A stretch of 26,622 nucleotides of DNA from Streptomyces roseochromogenus subsp. oscitans DS 12.976 (GCF_000497445.1 NZ_CM002285.1:2898470-2925091), one strand, 5' to 3'; shown: positions 8,293-16,524, counted from the first letter of the stretch. Program-made: numbers and translations. The notes: generated by a model not told the origin, from the letters alone.

Positions 8293-8442
8293 ACCAGCCG
8301 GAGCCGGACCAGCCCGGACCGGTAGCACGCGCGCGGAGTACTCGTCCCTTGGAGAGACGGCTCCGCACGCGGTGCAAGTGTAGGTGCGCTCCGGCAACGG
8401 AAGTGCGTGCTTGGGTCTCGCTCCGCGGCTTCCGCAGTCCAT
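8293..8442 (-). pseudogene. Decayed C-terminal remnant of a TnpB-type (OrfB) protein
   Basis: On the minus strand a short frame reads DCGS, then KHALPLPERTYTCTACG, then SPRDEYSARVL. This is the end of a TnpB/OrfB protein: one cysteine of the first zinc pair, the CXXC of the second pair, and the RuvC-III segment where family members read D-x-N-[SA]-A. Here the asparagine is tyrosine (DEYSA) and the first CXXC has lost a cysteine. Nothing recognisable as the RuvC-I/II domains lies upstream in any minus frame, and the remaining codons to 8230 do not resemble anything. I saw no TnpA, terminal hairpins or guide-RNA end. The rest of 8199-8554 holds only the repeats and hairpin listed separately. 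Confidence 0.6.
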
Positions 8443-8490
8443 GGTCGGGTGCGCGGGATCTCGGCTCGGTCGGGCGTCCCTGGAACACCC

Positions 8491-8527
8491 CGGACTCCCC
8501 CCGGCTTCAAGGGCCGGGGGGAGTCCG
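8491..8527. terminator. Strong hairpin terminator downstream of the MFS gene
   Basis: A perfect 15-bp inverted repeat (CGGACTCCCCCCGGC 8491-8505 / GCCGGGGGGAGTCCG 8513-8527) with a 7-base loop begins 28 bases past the MFS stop on the minus strand. It is the most stable hairpin in the region and most likely ends the MFS transcript. Confidence 0.7.
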
Positions 8528-8554
8528 AAAGGTCTGGTGAAGCCGGCGCGCGGG

Positions 8555-10228
8555 TCAGCCGGCCGAGCTGTCCACCAGTTCCTTCTCCTCGGTCTTCACG
8601 TTCGGCGCGGGGGCTTCACGGCGCGGCAGCAGAACGGCCACCAGGATCGTGCCGGCACCGAGGATCACCGCGCCGACCAGGCTGGTGTGCGCGACGGCGT
8701 CGGAGAAGGAGGAGCCGACCGCGTGGGCCATCTGCCGGGCGCCGGCGGCGAGTTCGGTGGCCTGCTGCTTGAGCTGGGCGGCCTGCTGCGGGTTCGTGGC
8801 GTGTGCCGCCTGCGCGGCCAGTGCCTGTGCCTTCTCGCCGATGCCCTGCGCGACCGCGTATCCGGCGCCGACCGAGTCCTGCGCGGTGTCCAGGGCGCTC
8901 GCGGGCAGCTTGCTTCCGGCGGTGGCGTCGCTCAGATGGTTGCCGTACGACGTGGCGAGCAGCGAGCCGAGGATCGCGATGCCGAGCGAGCCGCCCAGCT
9001 CCAGCGAGGTGTCGTTGACCGCGCCGCCGACGCCCAGCTCGGACTCCGGGAAGGCGCCCATGATCGCGTCGGTGCAGGGCGAGAGGGCGAGGCCGATGGC
9101 GAGGCCCAGGATGATCAGGGGGGCGAGGAAGTCGGTGTACGTCGAGCCCGCGTCGACCCCGGTGAGCAGGGCGAGGGCGGTGGTGCCGCCGACCATGCCC
9201 GCGCTGACCGTCCACTTCATGCCGACGCGCGGGGTCAGGAAGCCGGTCAGGGCCGAGCCGGCGAAGACCGCGCCGGCCAGCGGCAGCATCCTTGTGCCGG
9301 TCTCCAGGGCGTCGTAGCCGAGGACGAACTGCAGGTGCTGGGTGAGGTAGTAGAAGGCGCCGAAGACGGCCAGGAAGAACAGGGCCACGGCGAGGTTGGA
9401 GCCCGCGAAGCGGCGGTGCGTGAAGCGGCGGACGTCCAGGATCGGGCGGGGGTGGCGCAGCTCCCAGAGGACGAAGGCGACCAGGCCGACGCCCGCGACC
9501 ACCGCCGCCGTCACGGCCTTCACGCCCCAGCCGAAGTGCGGGCCCTCGATGATCATGTAGATCAGCGAGCCGGTCCAGATCACCGACAGCAGGCCGCCGA
9601 CGTAGTCGATGCGGTCGTGGTGACCGGCCTTGGAGGGCGGGACCAGGACGAAGGCGGCGATGATCGCCACGGCCGCGATGGGGACGTTGATCAGGAAGGT
9701 CGAGGACCAGCCGTGGTCGCGCAGCAGCGCGCCGGCGACCACGGGACCCGCGGCGATGGCGAGGCCGGCCGTCGCCGTCCACAGCGTGATCGCCTTGGCC
9801 CGCTCCGCCCGCGGGAAGGTCGCGGCGAGCAGGGAGAGCGTGGCGGGCATGATCAGCGCCGCGCCGACGCCCATCACGGCGCGGGCAGCGATGACGGTCG
9901 CCGCGCTGTCGGCGAGGTAGCCGAAGACGGCGCCGCCGCCGAAGACGAGGAGGCCGAGCACCAGGGCGCCTCGCCGGCTGTACTTGTCGCCGATCGCGCC
10001 GAGCAGCAGCATCAGCGCCGCGTAGGGGACGGTGTAGCCGTCGATCACCCACTGCAGGTCGGCGCTGGAGAGCCCGAGGTCCTTCGTCATGTCGGGCGCG
10101 GCGACCGTGAGGGCGGTGTTCGCCATCACGATGATCAGCAGGCTCAGGCAGAGCACGAGCAGTGCCCACCAGCGCCGGGCGTACGGGCGCTCCATCTTCT
10201 CGACCGGTTCGGTCATGACGAGTCGCAT
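8555..10228 (-). CDS. MFS drug exporter, DHA2 (14-TMS, EmrB/QacA-like) family
   Basis: The 557-residue inner-membrane protein is a proton-coupled multidrug-type exporter. Helix 1 (about 20-43) contains ANTALTVAAPDM, followed by LQWVIDGY; motif A is GAIGDKYSRRGAL (about 78-90); ARAVMGVGAALIMPATLS and the GPVVAGALL motif C of exporters follow. About 14 hydrophobic segments can be read, with a long hydrophilic Ala/Gln-rich loop before the last helix, as in QacA/LfrA relatives. Substrate cannot be told. Start ATG 10228 has GGAAGG 11 bases upstream; ATG 10216 is the alternative. The gene is divergent from a TetR regulator and its predicted promoter lies inside the TetR operators, the usual layout for ligand-induced efflux. 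Confidence 0.9.
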   Translation of the reverse strand: MRLVMTEPVEKMERPYARRWWALLVLCLSLLIIVMANTALTVAAPDMTKDLGLSSADLQWVIDGYTVPYAALMLLLGAIGDKYSRRGALVLGLLVFGGGAVFGYLADSAATVIAARAVMGVGAALIMPATLSLLAATFPRAERAKAITLWTATAGLAIAAGPVVAGALLRDHGWSSTFLINVPIAAVAIIAAFVLVPPSKAGHHDRIDYVGGLLSVIWTGSLIYMIIEGPHFGWGVKAVTAAVVAGVGLVAFVLWELRHPRPILDVRRFTHRRFAGSNLAVALFFLAVFGAFYYLTQHLQFVLGYDALETGTRMLPLAGAVFAGSALTGFLTPRVGMKWTVSAGMVGGTTALALLTGVDAGSTYTDFLAPLIILGLAIGLALSPCTDAIMGAFPESELGVGGAVNDTSLELGGSLGIAILGSLLATSYGNHLSDATAGSKLPASALDTAQDSVGAGYAVAQGIGEKAQALAAQAAHATNPQQAAQLKQQATELAAGARQMAHAVGSSFSDAVAHTSLVGAVILGAGTILVAVLLPRREAPAPNVKTEEKELVDSSAG

Positions 10229-10281
10229 GGCAGGGGTCGCCTTCCTCAAATGCGCGACGAGATGTGATGCGGGAAGTGGAC

Positions 10282-10345
10282 TTGCACAGTGACGTGCAAT
10301 TGCACAACCATGTGCAATGTACGCTCGCTGCACATGACTGTGCAA
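10282..10345. promoter_or_regulatory. Triple palindromic operator and MFS promoter
   Basis: Three related palindromes built on TTGCAC/GTGCAA lie in the divergent gap: TTGCAC-N6-GTGCAA (10282-10299), ATTGCACA-ACCA-TGTGCAAT (10299-10318) and TGCACA-TGAC-TGTGCA (10329-10344). On the minus strand TTGCAC (10345-10340) and TACATT (10321-10316), 18 bases apart, form a plausible MFS promoter covered by the second and third sites. They are probably bound by the adjacent TetR protein. Confidence 0.65.
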
Positions 10346-10431
10346 GTCGGCCGGGAAAGACGGGAGAGAGCCGACCGGGGAGAGACAGGGGGAAGCAGGG
10401 GAAGACAGAGCCACGGCAGAGGGAAGGCAGA

Positions 10432-11055
10432 ATGACCGCCATGACCACGGGTAACACCAGCCGCGCCGACGCCAACCGGCGCCGCATCCTCGACGTCGCC
10501 CTCGCCGAACTGCTGCGCGATCCCGACGCCTCCATGGACCAGATCGCGCGCGCCGCAGGCGTCGTACGACGGACGGTGTACGGCCATTTCCCCAGCCGTG
10601 AGGCGCTGATCAGCACCCTGGTCGACGGGGCCGTGGAGGCGCTGGCGGACGCGGACGCCCGGGCGCGGGACGGTGTGACGGATCCGGCGGAGTCGGTGGC
10701 CCGCTCGGTGCTCGCGATCTGGGAGATCGCCGACCGCTATCGGCTGCTGGTGGCTCTGGCGCAGCGCACGGTCACCGTCCAGGGCATCCGCGAACGCCTC
10801 GCCCCGCTGCGCGCCAACAAGGCCGAGCTGCTCCAACAGGGCCTGGCGGCGGGCGTGTTCAGCTCGCCGCTGCCGGCGCCGGCGCTGGCGTATGTGCACG
10901 AGCAGCTGCTGTTCGCGGTGATGGAGGCGGTGAACGACGGCCTCCTGGCAGCGGACGAGGCGGGCCGCTCGGCCACGGTCACGGTCCTGACCGCGGCGGG
11001 CATGCCCGCCTCGCTGGCCTCGGCGCTGGTGGCCAGGGTGAGTGCGGAGTCGTAG
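10432..11055 (+). CDS. TetR/AcrR-family transcriptional repressor
   Basis: The 207-residue protein has an N-terminal TetR DNA-binding domain (about 10-60): RRRILDVALAELL, then the helix-turn-helix SMDQIARAAGVVRRTVYGHF and the SREALISTLV helix. The C-terminal two thirds are helical and form the ligand/dimer domain, which is not assignable to a specific ligand. It is divergent from the MFS exporter and very likely represses both genes through the palindromes at 10282-10344. ATG 10432 has GGGAAGG four bases before it; ATG 10441 in the same frame is possible. The frame extends upstream to 10264 but that stretch is the operator region. Confidence 0.9.
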   Translation: MTAMTTGNTSRADANRRRILDVALAELLRDPDASMDQIARAAGVVRRTVYGHFPSREALISTLVDGAVEALADADARARDGVTDPAESVARSVLAIWEIADRYRLLVALAQRTVTVQGIRERLAPLRANKAELLQQGLAAGVFSSPLPAPALAYVHEQLLFAVMEAVNDGLLAADEAGRSATVTVLTAAGMPASLASALVARVSAES

Positions 11056-11086
11056 ACGAATCGGTCGTCGTAGACGCACCGGTCGT
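11051..11086. repeat. 18-bp tandem duplication at the tetR stop
   Basis: CGTAGACGAATCGGTCGT (11051-11068) is followed directly by CGTAGACGCACCGGTCGT (11069-11086), 16 of 18 identical. The tetR TAG stop lies in the first copy. It is probably a replication-slippage duplication without function. Confidence 0.5.
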
Positions 11087-11107
11087 GGAGATCGGCCGTA
11101 GAAAATG

Positions 11108-11148
11108 CCGGATGCCCGGCCCCGGTTCAGGCGGGGCCGGACATCCGG
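11108..11148. terminator. Bidirectional hairpin terminator between tetR and dctA
   Basis: A 17-position stem with a single C/A mismatch (11108-11124 with 11132-11148) has a 7-base loop and short A-rich and T-rich flanks. It lies between the convergent tetR and dctA stops and can serve both. Confidence 0.75.
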
Positions 11149-11161
11149 GGATTTATGCAGG

Positions 11162-12541
11162 TCAGGCCTTTGCCAGCGCCTCTTCCTGCGGCTCGGGAAC
11201 CTCGGTGACCGTCTCCTGGTTCTCGTCCAGCAGCGTGGTCTCGTCGAACGGCAGCTCACCGGCGAGCACCCGCCGCACCCGCTCCTTGTCGATCTCCTTG
11301 GTCCACGTGCCCACCAGCACCGTCGCCACCGCGTTGCCCGCGAAGTTGGTCAGCGCGCGGGCCTCGCTCATGAAGCGGTCGATGCCGACGATCAGGCCGA
11401 CGCCGTCGACCAGCGCGGGCTTGTGCGACTGGAGGCCGCCGGCCAGGGTGGCGAGCCCGGCGCCGCTGACGCCCGCCGCGCCCTTGGACGCCAGCAGCAG
11501 GAACAGCAGCAGCGGGATCTGCTCGCCGACCGACATCGGCGTGCCCAGCGCGTCCGCGATGTACAGCGACGCCATGGTCATGTAGATCATCGTGCCGTCG
11601 AGGTTGAAGGAGTAACCGGTCGGCACGGTGATACCGACGACCGGCTTGCTGACCCCCAGGTGCTCCATCTTCGCGATCAGCCGCGGCAGCGCGGACTCGG
11701 AGGAGGAGGTGGAGAGGATCAGCAGGAACTCCCGCGCCAGGTACTTGCACAGCGAGAAGACGTTCAGGCCCGCGACGATCCGCAGGACCGCACCGAGCAC
11801 GACGAAGACGAACAGGACGCAGGTGACGTAGAACCCGAGCATCAGCACGGCGAGGCTCTTCAGCGCGTCCAGGCCCGCCGAACCGGTCACGGCCGCGATC
11901 GCGCCGAAGGCACCGATCGGCGCGGCCCACATGACCATCGACAGAATGCGGAAGACCAGCCGCTGGATGTGCTCGATGCCGCGCAGCACCGGCTGCCCGA
12001 CCGGGCCCATGGCCTGCAGCGCGAACCCGGCGAGCAGGGCCACCAGCAGCGTCTGGAGGACCTGGCCCCCGGTGAAGGCGGAGATGAACGTGGTCGGGAT
12101 GACCGACAGTACGAAGTCGACGGGCGGCAGCGCGTCGGCGGACACCTGGGCGTGGCCGGTCTGCTTGATCGCGTTCGTCAGGTGCAGCCCGTCACCCGGG
12201 TGCAGCACATTGCCGACGACGAGCCCGATGGAGAGCGCGACGAGCGACATGACGAGGAAGTAGCCGAGGGCGATACCGCCGACGGCACCGACCTTGGCGG
12301 CCTTCCGTACCGACCCGATACCCAGCACGATCGTGCAGAAGATGATCGGCGAGATCATCATCTTGATCAGGTTGACGAAACCGGTACCGAGCGGTTTCAG
12401 CTGGACCGCGGCGTCGGGCCAGATGAGTCCCACGGCGATGCCGAGCGCGACCGCCACGATGACGGCGATGTACAGGTAATGGGTCCGGTCCCGTTTCACA
12501 CGGGGTACGGCAGGTGCCGTATCGGGGGTGCTGGCGGCCAC
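11162..12541 (-). CDS. dctA: C4-dicarboxylate:cation symporter, DctA family
   Basis: The 459-residue membrane carrier belongs to the DAACS family, which takes up succinate, fumarate and malate with protons or sodium. Family signatures: serine-rich re-entrant loop STSSSES (277-283), VPTGYSFNLDGT (NLDGT 313-317), SKGAAGVSGAG (from 352), and VGIDRFMSEARALTNFAGNA (385-404), in the usual order among about eight helices. GTG 12541 is chosen because AGGAGG (12553-12548) lies exactly 6 bases upstream; the frame extends to GTG 12589 but that start has no ribosome site. It is divergent from a CitA/DcuS-like sensor pair, which probably activates it. The acidic C-terminal tail (DENQETVTEVPEPQEE) is unremarkable. 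Confidence 0.9.
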   Translation of the reverse strand: MAASTPDTAPAVPRVKRDRTHYLYIAVIVAVALGIAVGLIWPDAAVQLKPLGTGFVNLIKMMISPIIFCTIVLGIGSVRKAAKVGAVGGIALGYFLVMSLVALSIGLVVGNVLHPGDGLHLTNAIKQTGHAQVSADALPPVDFVLSVIPTTFISAFTGGQVLQTLLVALLAGFALQAMGPVGQPVLRGIEHIQRLVFRILSMVMWAAPIGAFGAIAAVTGSAGLDALKSLAVLMLGFYVTCVLFVFVVLGAVLRIVAGLNVFSLCKYLAREFLLILSTSSSESALPRLIAKMEHLGVSKPVVGITVPTGYSFNLDGTMIYMTMASLYIADALGTPMSVGEQIPLLLFLLLASKGAAGVSGAGLATLAGGLQSHKPALVDGVGLIVGIDRFMSEARALTNFAGNAVATVLVGTWTKEIDKERVRRVLAGELPFDETTLLDENQETVTEVPEPQEEALAKA

Positions 12542-12615
12542 GGCTGCCCTCCTTGACGTCTTCGTCGGCATCACCGGCGTGCGGCTCACGTCCGGGGGTT
12601 GTGGGGGATGCCGTG

Positions 12616-12665
12616 ACTATCTCCCGCCCTGTGAGAGCGGTCACCCTTCCGTTCATTTAGTTCAC
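12616..12665 (-). promoter_or_regulatory. Predicted dctA promoter with upstream activator repeats
   Basis: On the minus strand GTGACC (12644-12639) and GATAGT (12621-12616), 17 bases apart, give a start near 12609. Just upstream of the -35 are GTTCAT (12651-12656) and GTTCAC (12660-12665) on the plus strand, a 9-bp-spaced direct repeat in the place a class I activator would bind. They resemble PhoP-box units, but PhoP units are 11 bp apart. Confidence 0.45.
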
Positions 12666-12704
12666 GCTTAACCGACGAGACACACGAAGAGGCACACTGC
12701 TGAC

Positions 12705-14333
12705 ATGCGCGTCCCCCGTCTCCCCCGGCCCCGCAGCCTGGCCGGCCAGCTGTTCGCCATGCAGGCCGTGCTGATCGCGCTGGTCGTGGCCGGGTACGCG
12801 CTGTTCACCTACGTCAGCGACCAGCGGCAGGCCGAGGACGCGGCGGTCCGCCAGGTCACCGCGGTGGCCCGGTCGATCGCGGACGCCCCCTCGGTCCGCT
12901 CGGCGATCCACACCTCCGCCCCCTCGGCCGCGCTGGAGCCCTACGCCCTGCAGGTCATGCGGGACGCCGACGTCGACTTCGTCACGATCATGAACCCGGA
13001 CGGGATCCGCTGGACCCACCCCGACCGCCGTCAGATCGGCAAACGCTTCCTCGGCCGTATCGACCCCGCCGTGCACGGCCACACCTTCACCGAGACCTAC
13101 ACCGGCACCCTCGGCCCCTCCGTCCGTGCGGTCACCCCGGTCGAGGAGAACGGCCGGGTCATCGGCCTGGTCAGCGCCGGCATCAAGGTGGAGGAGATCA
13201 GCGCCCGGGTCCAGGACCAGGTCACGGCACTGCTCGGGGTGGCCGGCGGCACGCTGCTGCTGGGCGCGGTCGGCACGTACGTCGTCAACGCCCGGCTGCG
13301 CCGCCACACCCACGGCATGAACGCCACCGAGCTGAGCCGGATGCACGACTACCACCAGGCGGCGCTGCACGCGGTCCGCGAGGGCCTGCTGATGCTGGAC
13401 GGGCAGTACAAGGTGGCGCTGATCAACGACGGCGGGCGGGAGTTGCTGGGCGTCGATTCCGAGGACGAGGTGATCGGCCGCTCGGTCGCCGACCTCGGCC
13501 TGCCGGCCCCGCTGACCGGGGCCCTGCTGTCCTCGCAGCCCCGGGTGGACGAGGTGCATCTGACGGCGACCCGGGTGCTGATGGTGAACACGTCGCCGGT
13601 GTCGGGAGGTGAGCAGCGAGGGACAGTGGTGACCTTGCGCGATGTCACCGAACTCCAGTCGCTGATGGGCGAGTTGGACTCGGAGCGCGGCTTCACGCAG
13701 GCCCTGCGCTCACAGGCGCACGAAGCCGCCAACCGCCTGCACACGGTGGTGTCGCTGATCGAGCTGGGCCGGGCCGAGGAGGCGGTGGCGTTCGCCACGG
13801 CGGAACTGGAGCTGGCCCAGGCGCTGACCGACCAGGTGGTCGCGGCGGTCGGCGAACCGGTGCTCGCGGCCCTGCTGCTCGGCAAGACGGCCCAGGCCAA
13901 CGAGCGGGGCGTGGAACTGGTGGTGTCCCCGGACAGCCGCCTCGACGACGGCCTGCTCCCCGAGGGCCTGTCCGCGCGGGACCTGGTCACCATCCTCGGC
14001 AACCTGATCGACAACGCGGTGGACGCGGCGCAGGGCAGTGCGGTGGCGCGGGTCACCGTGACGGCGTACGCCTCGGACACCGAACTGGTCCTGCGGGTGT
14101 CCGACACGGGCCCCGGTGTCGACCCGGCCCATGCCGACCTGGTATTCCAGCGGGGGTTCTCGACGAAGCCGGCCGGGCCGGGCGGCCGGGGCCTCGGACT
14201 GGCCCTGGTCCGGCAGGCGGTGACCCGCCACGAGGGCACGTTGACGGTGGCGGAGCCGGACGAGGACGGCGAGGGCGGAGCGATGTTCGAGGTGCGGTTG
14301 CCGCTGCGCTCGGCGGTGGGTGACGGCAGATGA
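12705..14333 (+). CDS. CitA/DcuS-family sensor histidine kinase
   Basis: The 542-residue membrane kinase has helix 1 (about 14-36), an extracytoplasmic PAS domain (about 38-170), helix 2 (about 173-195), a cytoplasmic PAS (about 215-325), a phosphoacceptor region with H339 in SQAHEAANRLH and an ATPase domain with N-box LGNLIDNAVDAA, G1 SDTGPG and G2 GRGLGLALV. The sensor domain keeps the carboxylate-binding residues of this family: R102 and H105 in IRWTHP and R141 in VRAVTPV, spaced 3 and 36 as against 3 and 37 in E. coli DcuS. A C4-dicarboxylate or citrate signal is therefore likely. Start ATG 12705 has GAAGAGG 12 bases upstream, slightly far. The stop overlaps the response-regulator start (ATGA), and dctA diverges from it. 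Confidence 0.92.
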   Translation: MRVPRLPRPRSLAGQLFAMQAVLIALVVAGYALFTYVSDQRQAEDAAVRQVTAVARSIADAPSVRSAIHTSAPSAALEPYALQVMRDADVDFVTIMNPDGIRWTHPDRRQIGKRFLGRIDPAVHGHTFTETYTGTLGPSVRAVTPVEENGRVIGLVSAGIKVEEISARVQDQVTALLGVAGGTLLLGAVGTYVVNARLRRHTHGMNATELSRMHDYHQAALHAVREGLLMLDGQYKVALINDGGRELLGVDSEDEVIGRSVADLGLPAPLTGALLSSQPRVDEVHLTATRVLMVNTSPVSGGEQRGTVVTLRDVTELQSLMGELDSERGFTQALRSQAHEAANRLHTVVSLIELGRAEEAVAFATAELELAQALTDQVVAAVGEPVLAALLLGKTAQANERGVELVVSPDSRLDDGLLPEGLSARDLVTILGNLIDNAVDAAQGSAVARVTVTAYASDTELVLRVSDTGPGVDPAHADLVFQRGFSTKPAGPGGRGLGLALVRQAVTRHEGTLTVAEPDEDGEGGAMFEVRLPLRSAVGDGR

Positions 14334-15022
14334 CCGTGGACCAGCAGCCGATCCGCGTCCTCGTGGTCGAGGACGACCCGGTCGCCGCCGACGCCCATGT
14401 GCTGTACGTCGGCCGGGTGCCGGGCTTCGTCGCGGTCGGCAAGGCTCACACGGGCGCGGAGGCCCGCCGCGTCCTGGACCGTACGCCCGTGGACCTGCTG
14501 CTCCTGGACCTGCACCTCCCCGACGTCCACGGCCTGCAGTTCGCCCGCTCCCTGCGCGCGGCCGGCCATCACGCGGACGTCATAGCGGTCACCTCGGCAC
14601 GCGATCTGGCGGTCGTGCGGGAGGGCGTCTCGCTGGGCGTGGTCCAGTACGTGTTGAAGCCGTTCACCTTCGCGACGCTGAGGGACCGGCTCGTCCGCTA
14701 CGCCGAGTTCCACGCGGCGGCGGGCGAGGCGAGCGGCCAGGACGAGGTCGACCGCGCGCTGGCGACCCTGCGAGCGCCGTCGCCCGCGGCGCTGCCGAAG
14801 GGGCTGAGCGCGCCCACGCTGGAGCGGGTGACGGGCGCACTGCGCGAGGCCGCGGCCGGACTGACCGCGGCCGGGGTGGCCGAGGCGGTCGGCATCTCCC
14901 GCATCACCGCGCGCCGCTACCTGGAACACCTGGTCGACACGGGCCGCGCCGCACGCAGCCCGCAGTACGGACAGGTGGGGCGGCCGGAGCTGGTTTATCG
15001 GTGGGTTCCGCAAGGGCGGTGA
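14330..15022 (+). CDS. CitB/DcuR-family response regulator
   Basis: The 230-residue partner of the preceding kinase has a receiver domain with acidic pocket E14-D15-D16, phosphoacceptor D60 in LLLLDLHLPD, the switch Ser/Thr in AVTSARD and the lysine in YVLKPF. A C-terminal winged helix-turn-helix (about 165-228) reads LTAAGVAEAVGISRITARRY followed by GRPELVYRW, as in CitB/DpiA regulators. The four-base overlap with the kinase indicates coupled translation. Its probable target is dctA, 1.7 kb away on the other side of the kinase, through the GTTCA repeats; this is inferred from layout and family habits. The sugar importer downstream starts after a separate promoter and is probably not part of this operon. 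Confidence 0.92.
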   Translation: MTVDQQPIRVLVVEDDPVAADAHVLYVGRVPGFVAVGKAHTGAEARRVLDRTPVDLLLLDLHLPDVHGLQFARSLRAAGHHADVIAVTSARDLAVVREGVSLGVVQYVLKPFTFATLRDRLVRYAEFHAAAGEASGQDEVDRALATLRAPSPAALPKGLSAPTLERVTGALREAAAGLTAAGVAEAVGISRITARRYLEHLVDTGRAARSPQYGQVGRPELVYRWVPQGR

Positions 15023-15074
15023 GCGGGTGAACGGGGCCGAGAGGATCCGCGTACTCCAATTGCGCGCACACGCA

Positions 15075-15104
15075 TTGACCTGACTAGACCACTCCTCTTA
15101 CCTT
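15075..15104 (+). promoter_or_regulatory. Sugar-importer promoter with DasR-like (dre) site
   Basis: TTGACC (15075-15080) and TACCTT (15099-15104), 18 bases apart, form a plausible promoter. Overlapping the -35 and spacer, 15078-15093 reads ACCTGACTAGACCACT, matching 13 of 16 positions of the DasR consensus ACTGGTCTAGACCA(G/C)T; the whole right half is exact. A bound GntR-type repressor here would block transcription. Confidence 0.45.
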
Positions 15105-15156
15105 CGCACGGCAACCACCTGGCCACGTAGAAGTGCGCCCGCAGGAGGTCATGCCC

Positions 15157-16524
15157 GTGCGCCCCACCGCCGCCCTCTCCGCCCTCCTCACCGCCGCCCT
15201 CGCCGCCACCGCCCTCACCGCGTGCGGCTCGGGCTCCGGAACCAGCCCGAACACGCTCAAGGTGTCCTACAAGCAGTCGACCGACAACTCGGTCAAGGTG
15301 ATGGACACCTATCTCGCCGGGATCAAGAAGGAGTTCGAGAAGAAGTACCCGGGCAAGAAGGTCGAGTTCGTCCCCGTCAAGGCCCCGGATTCCGAGTACT
15401 ACACCAAGGTCCAGCAGATGCTCCGCTCGCCGCGGACCGCACCGGATCTGGTCTACGAGGACACCTTCCTCATCAACTCCGACATCACCAGCGGGTACTT
15501 GAAACCGCTCGACCCGTACCTGGCCAAGTGGCCGGACTGGGGGCAGTTCATCGACACCGCGAAGGCGGCGGCCCGGGGGCAGGACGGGAAGACGTACGGC
15601 GTCCCGGACGGGACCGACACCCGGGGGCTGTGGTTCGACAAGCGCGTCTTCCGCAAAGCCGGGCTGCCGCTGAACTGGCAGCCGAAGAACTGGGACGACG
15701 TACTCGCCGCCGCCCGCACCATCAAGCAGAAGGTGCCCGGCGTCACCCCGCTCAACGTCTACACCGGCAAGCAGGCCGGTGAGCGGGCCACCATGCAGGG
15801 ATTCGAGATGCTCCTGTACGGCACGGGCGACGGCACCTCGGATCCGCTCTACGACACCACGACAAAGAAGTGGATCACTGCCGGCCAGGGCTTCACGGAC
15901 GCGCTCAAGTTCGTCGAGACCGTGTACAAGGAGAAGCTCGGCCCCGACGTCTCCGACGCCCTCGATCCCAACTTCGCCACCACCGTCATGGGCGAGCTTC
16001 TCCCCCAGAGCAAGATCGGCATCGACCTCGACGGCTCCTGGCTTCCGCAGACCTGGCTCCCCGGCAGCGGCCACGAGTGGCCCGACTGGTCCCAGCAGCT
16101 GGGCCTCGCGTACATGCCCACCCAGCACGGGCAGGCGCCCGGGAAGGTGAGCATGTCCGGCGGGTGGACCTGGGCCGTCCCGGCCAAGGCGGGCCACCCG
16201 GACCTCGCCTTCGACTTCATCAAGACCATGCAGACCGAGGCCAACGCCAAGAAGTGGTACATCGCCGACTCCGGCATCTCCGTGCGCAAGGACGTCGCCG
16301 CCGACCCGTCGTACGCCACCGCCCAGCCCGGCATCAAGTTCTTCACCGACCTGGTCGCCACCACGCACTACCGGCCCGCGTATCCGGCGTACCCGAAGGT
16401 GTCGACCGCGATCCAGGAGGCGATGGAGAGCGTGACGACCGGTGACGCGTCGGCCGAGAAGGCGGTGGGTACGTACGACTCGGCGCTCAAGGACGTCACC
16501 GGCGGCCAAGTGGTCCAGAAGTGA
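15157..16524 (+). CDS. Sugar ABC transporter substrate-binding lipoprotein (CUT1 type)
   Basis: The 455-residue lipoprotein is the extracellular sugar receptor of the importer encoded by the next two genes. It has a short signal peptide ending in the lipobox LTAC (lipidated C23) and then the two-lobed family 1 binding fold (IKKEFEKKYPGKKVEFVPV, PDLVYEDTF, WFDKRVFRKAGL, and a MSGGWTWAVPAKA segment near the hinge). Substrate is not readable; the dre-like upstream site suggests an amino sugar or chitin product. GTG 15157 has AGGAGG 8 bases upstream; ATG 15151 is only 2 bases from it and GTG 15133 precedes it. The stop overlaps the first permease start (GTGA). Confidence 0.9.
   Translation: MRPTAALSALLTAALAATALTACGSGSGTSPNTLKVSYKQSTDNSVKVMDTYLAGIKKEFEKKYPGKKVEFVPVKAPDSEYYTKVQQMLRSPRTAPDLVYEDTFLINSDITSGYLKPLDPYLAKWPDWGQFIDTAKAAARGQDGKTYGVPDGTDTRGLWFDKRVFRKAGLPLNWQPKNWDDVLAAARTIKQKVPGVTPLNVYTGKQAGERATMQGFEMLLYGTGDGTSDPLYDTTTKKWITAGQGFTDALKFVETVYKEKLGPDVSDALDPNFATTVMGELLPQSKIGIDLDGSWLPQTWLPGSGHEWPDWSQQLGLAYMPTQHGQAPGKVSMSGGWTWAVPAKAGHPDLAFDFIKTMQTEANAKKWYIADSGISVRKDVAADPSYATAQPGIKFFTDLVATTHYRPAYPAYPKVSTAIQEAMESVTTGDASAEKAVGTYDSALKDVTGGQVVQK

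Noticed and set aside
8288..8316. Rightward promoter at the TTGACA at 8288-8293
   Set aside because: There is no -10-like hexamer 16-19 bases downstream and no plus-strand gene follows.
12542..12589. GTG 12589 as the dctA start
   Set aside because: It has no ribosome site, and the AGGAGG at 12548-12553 is ideally spaced for GTG 12541.
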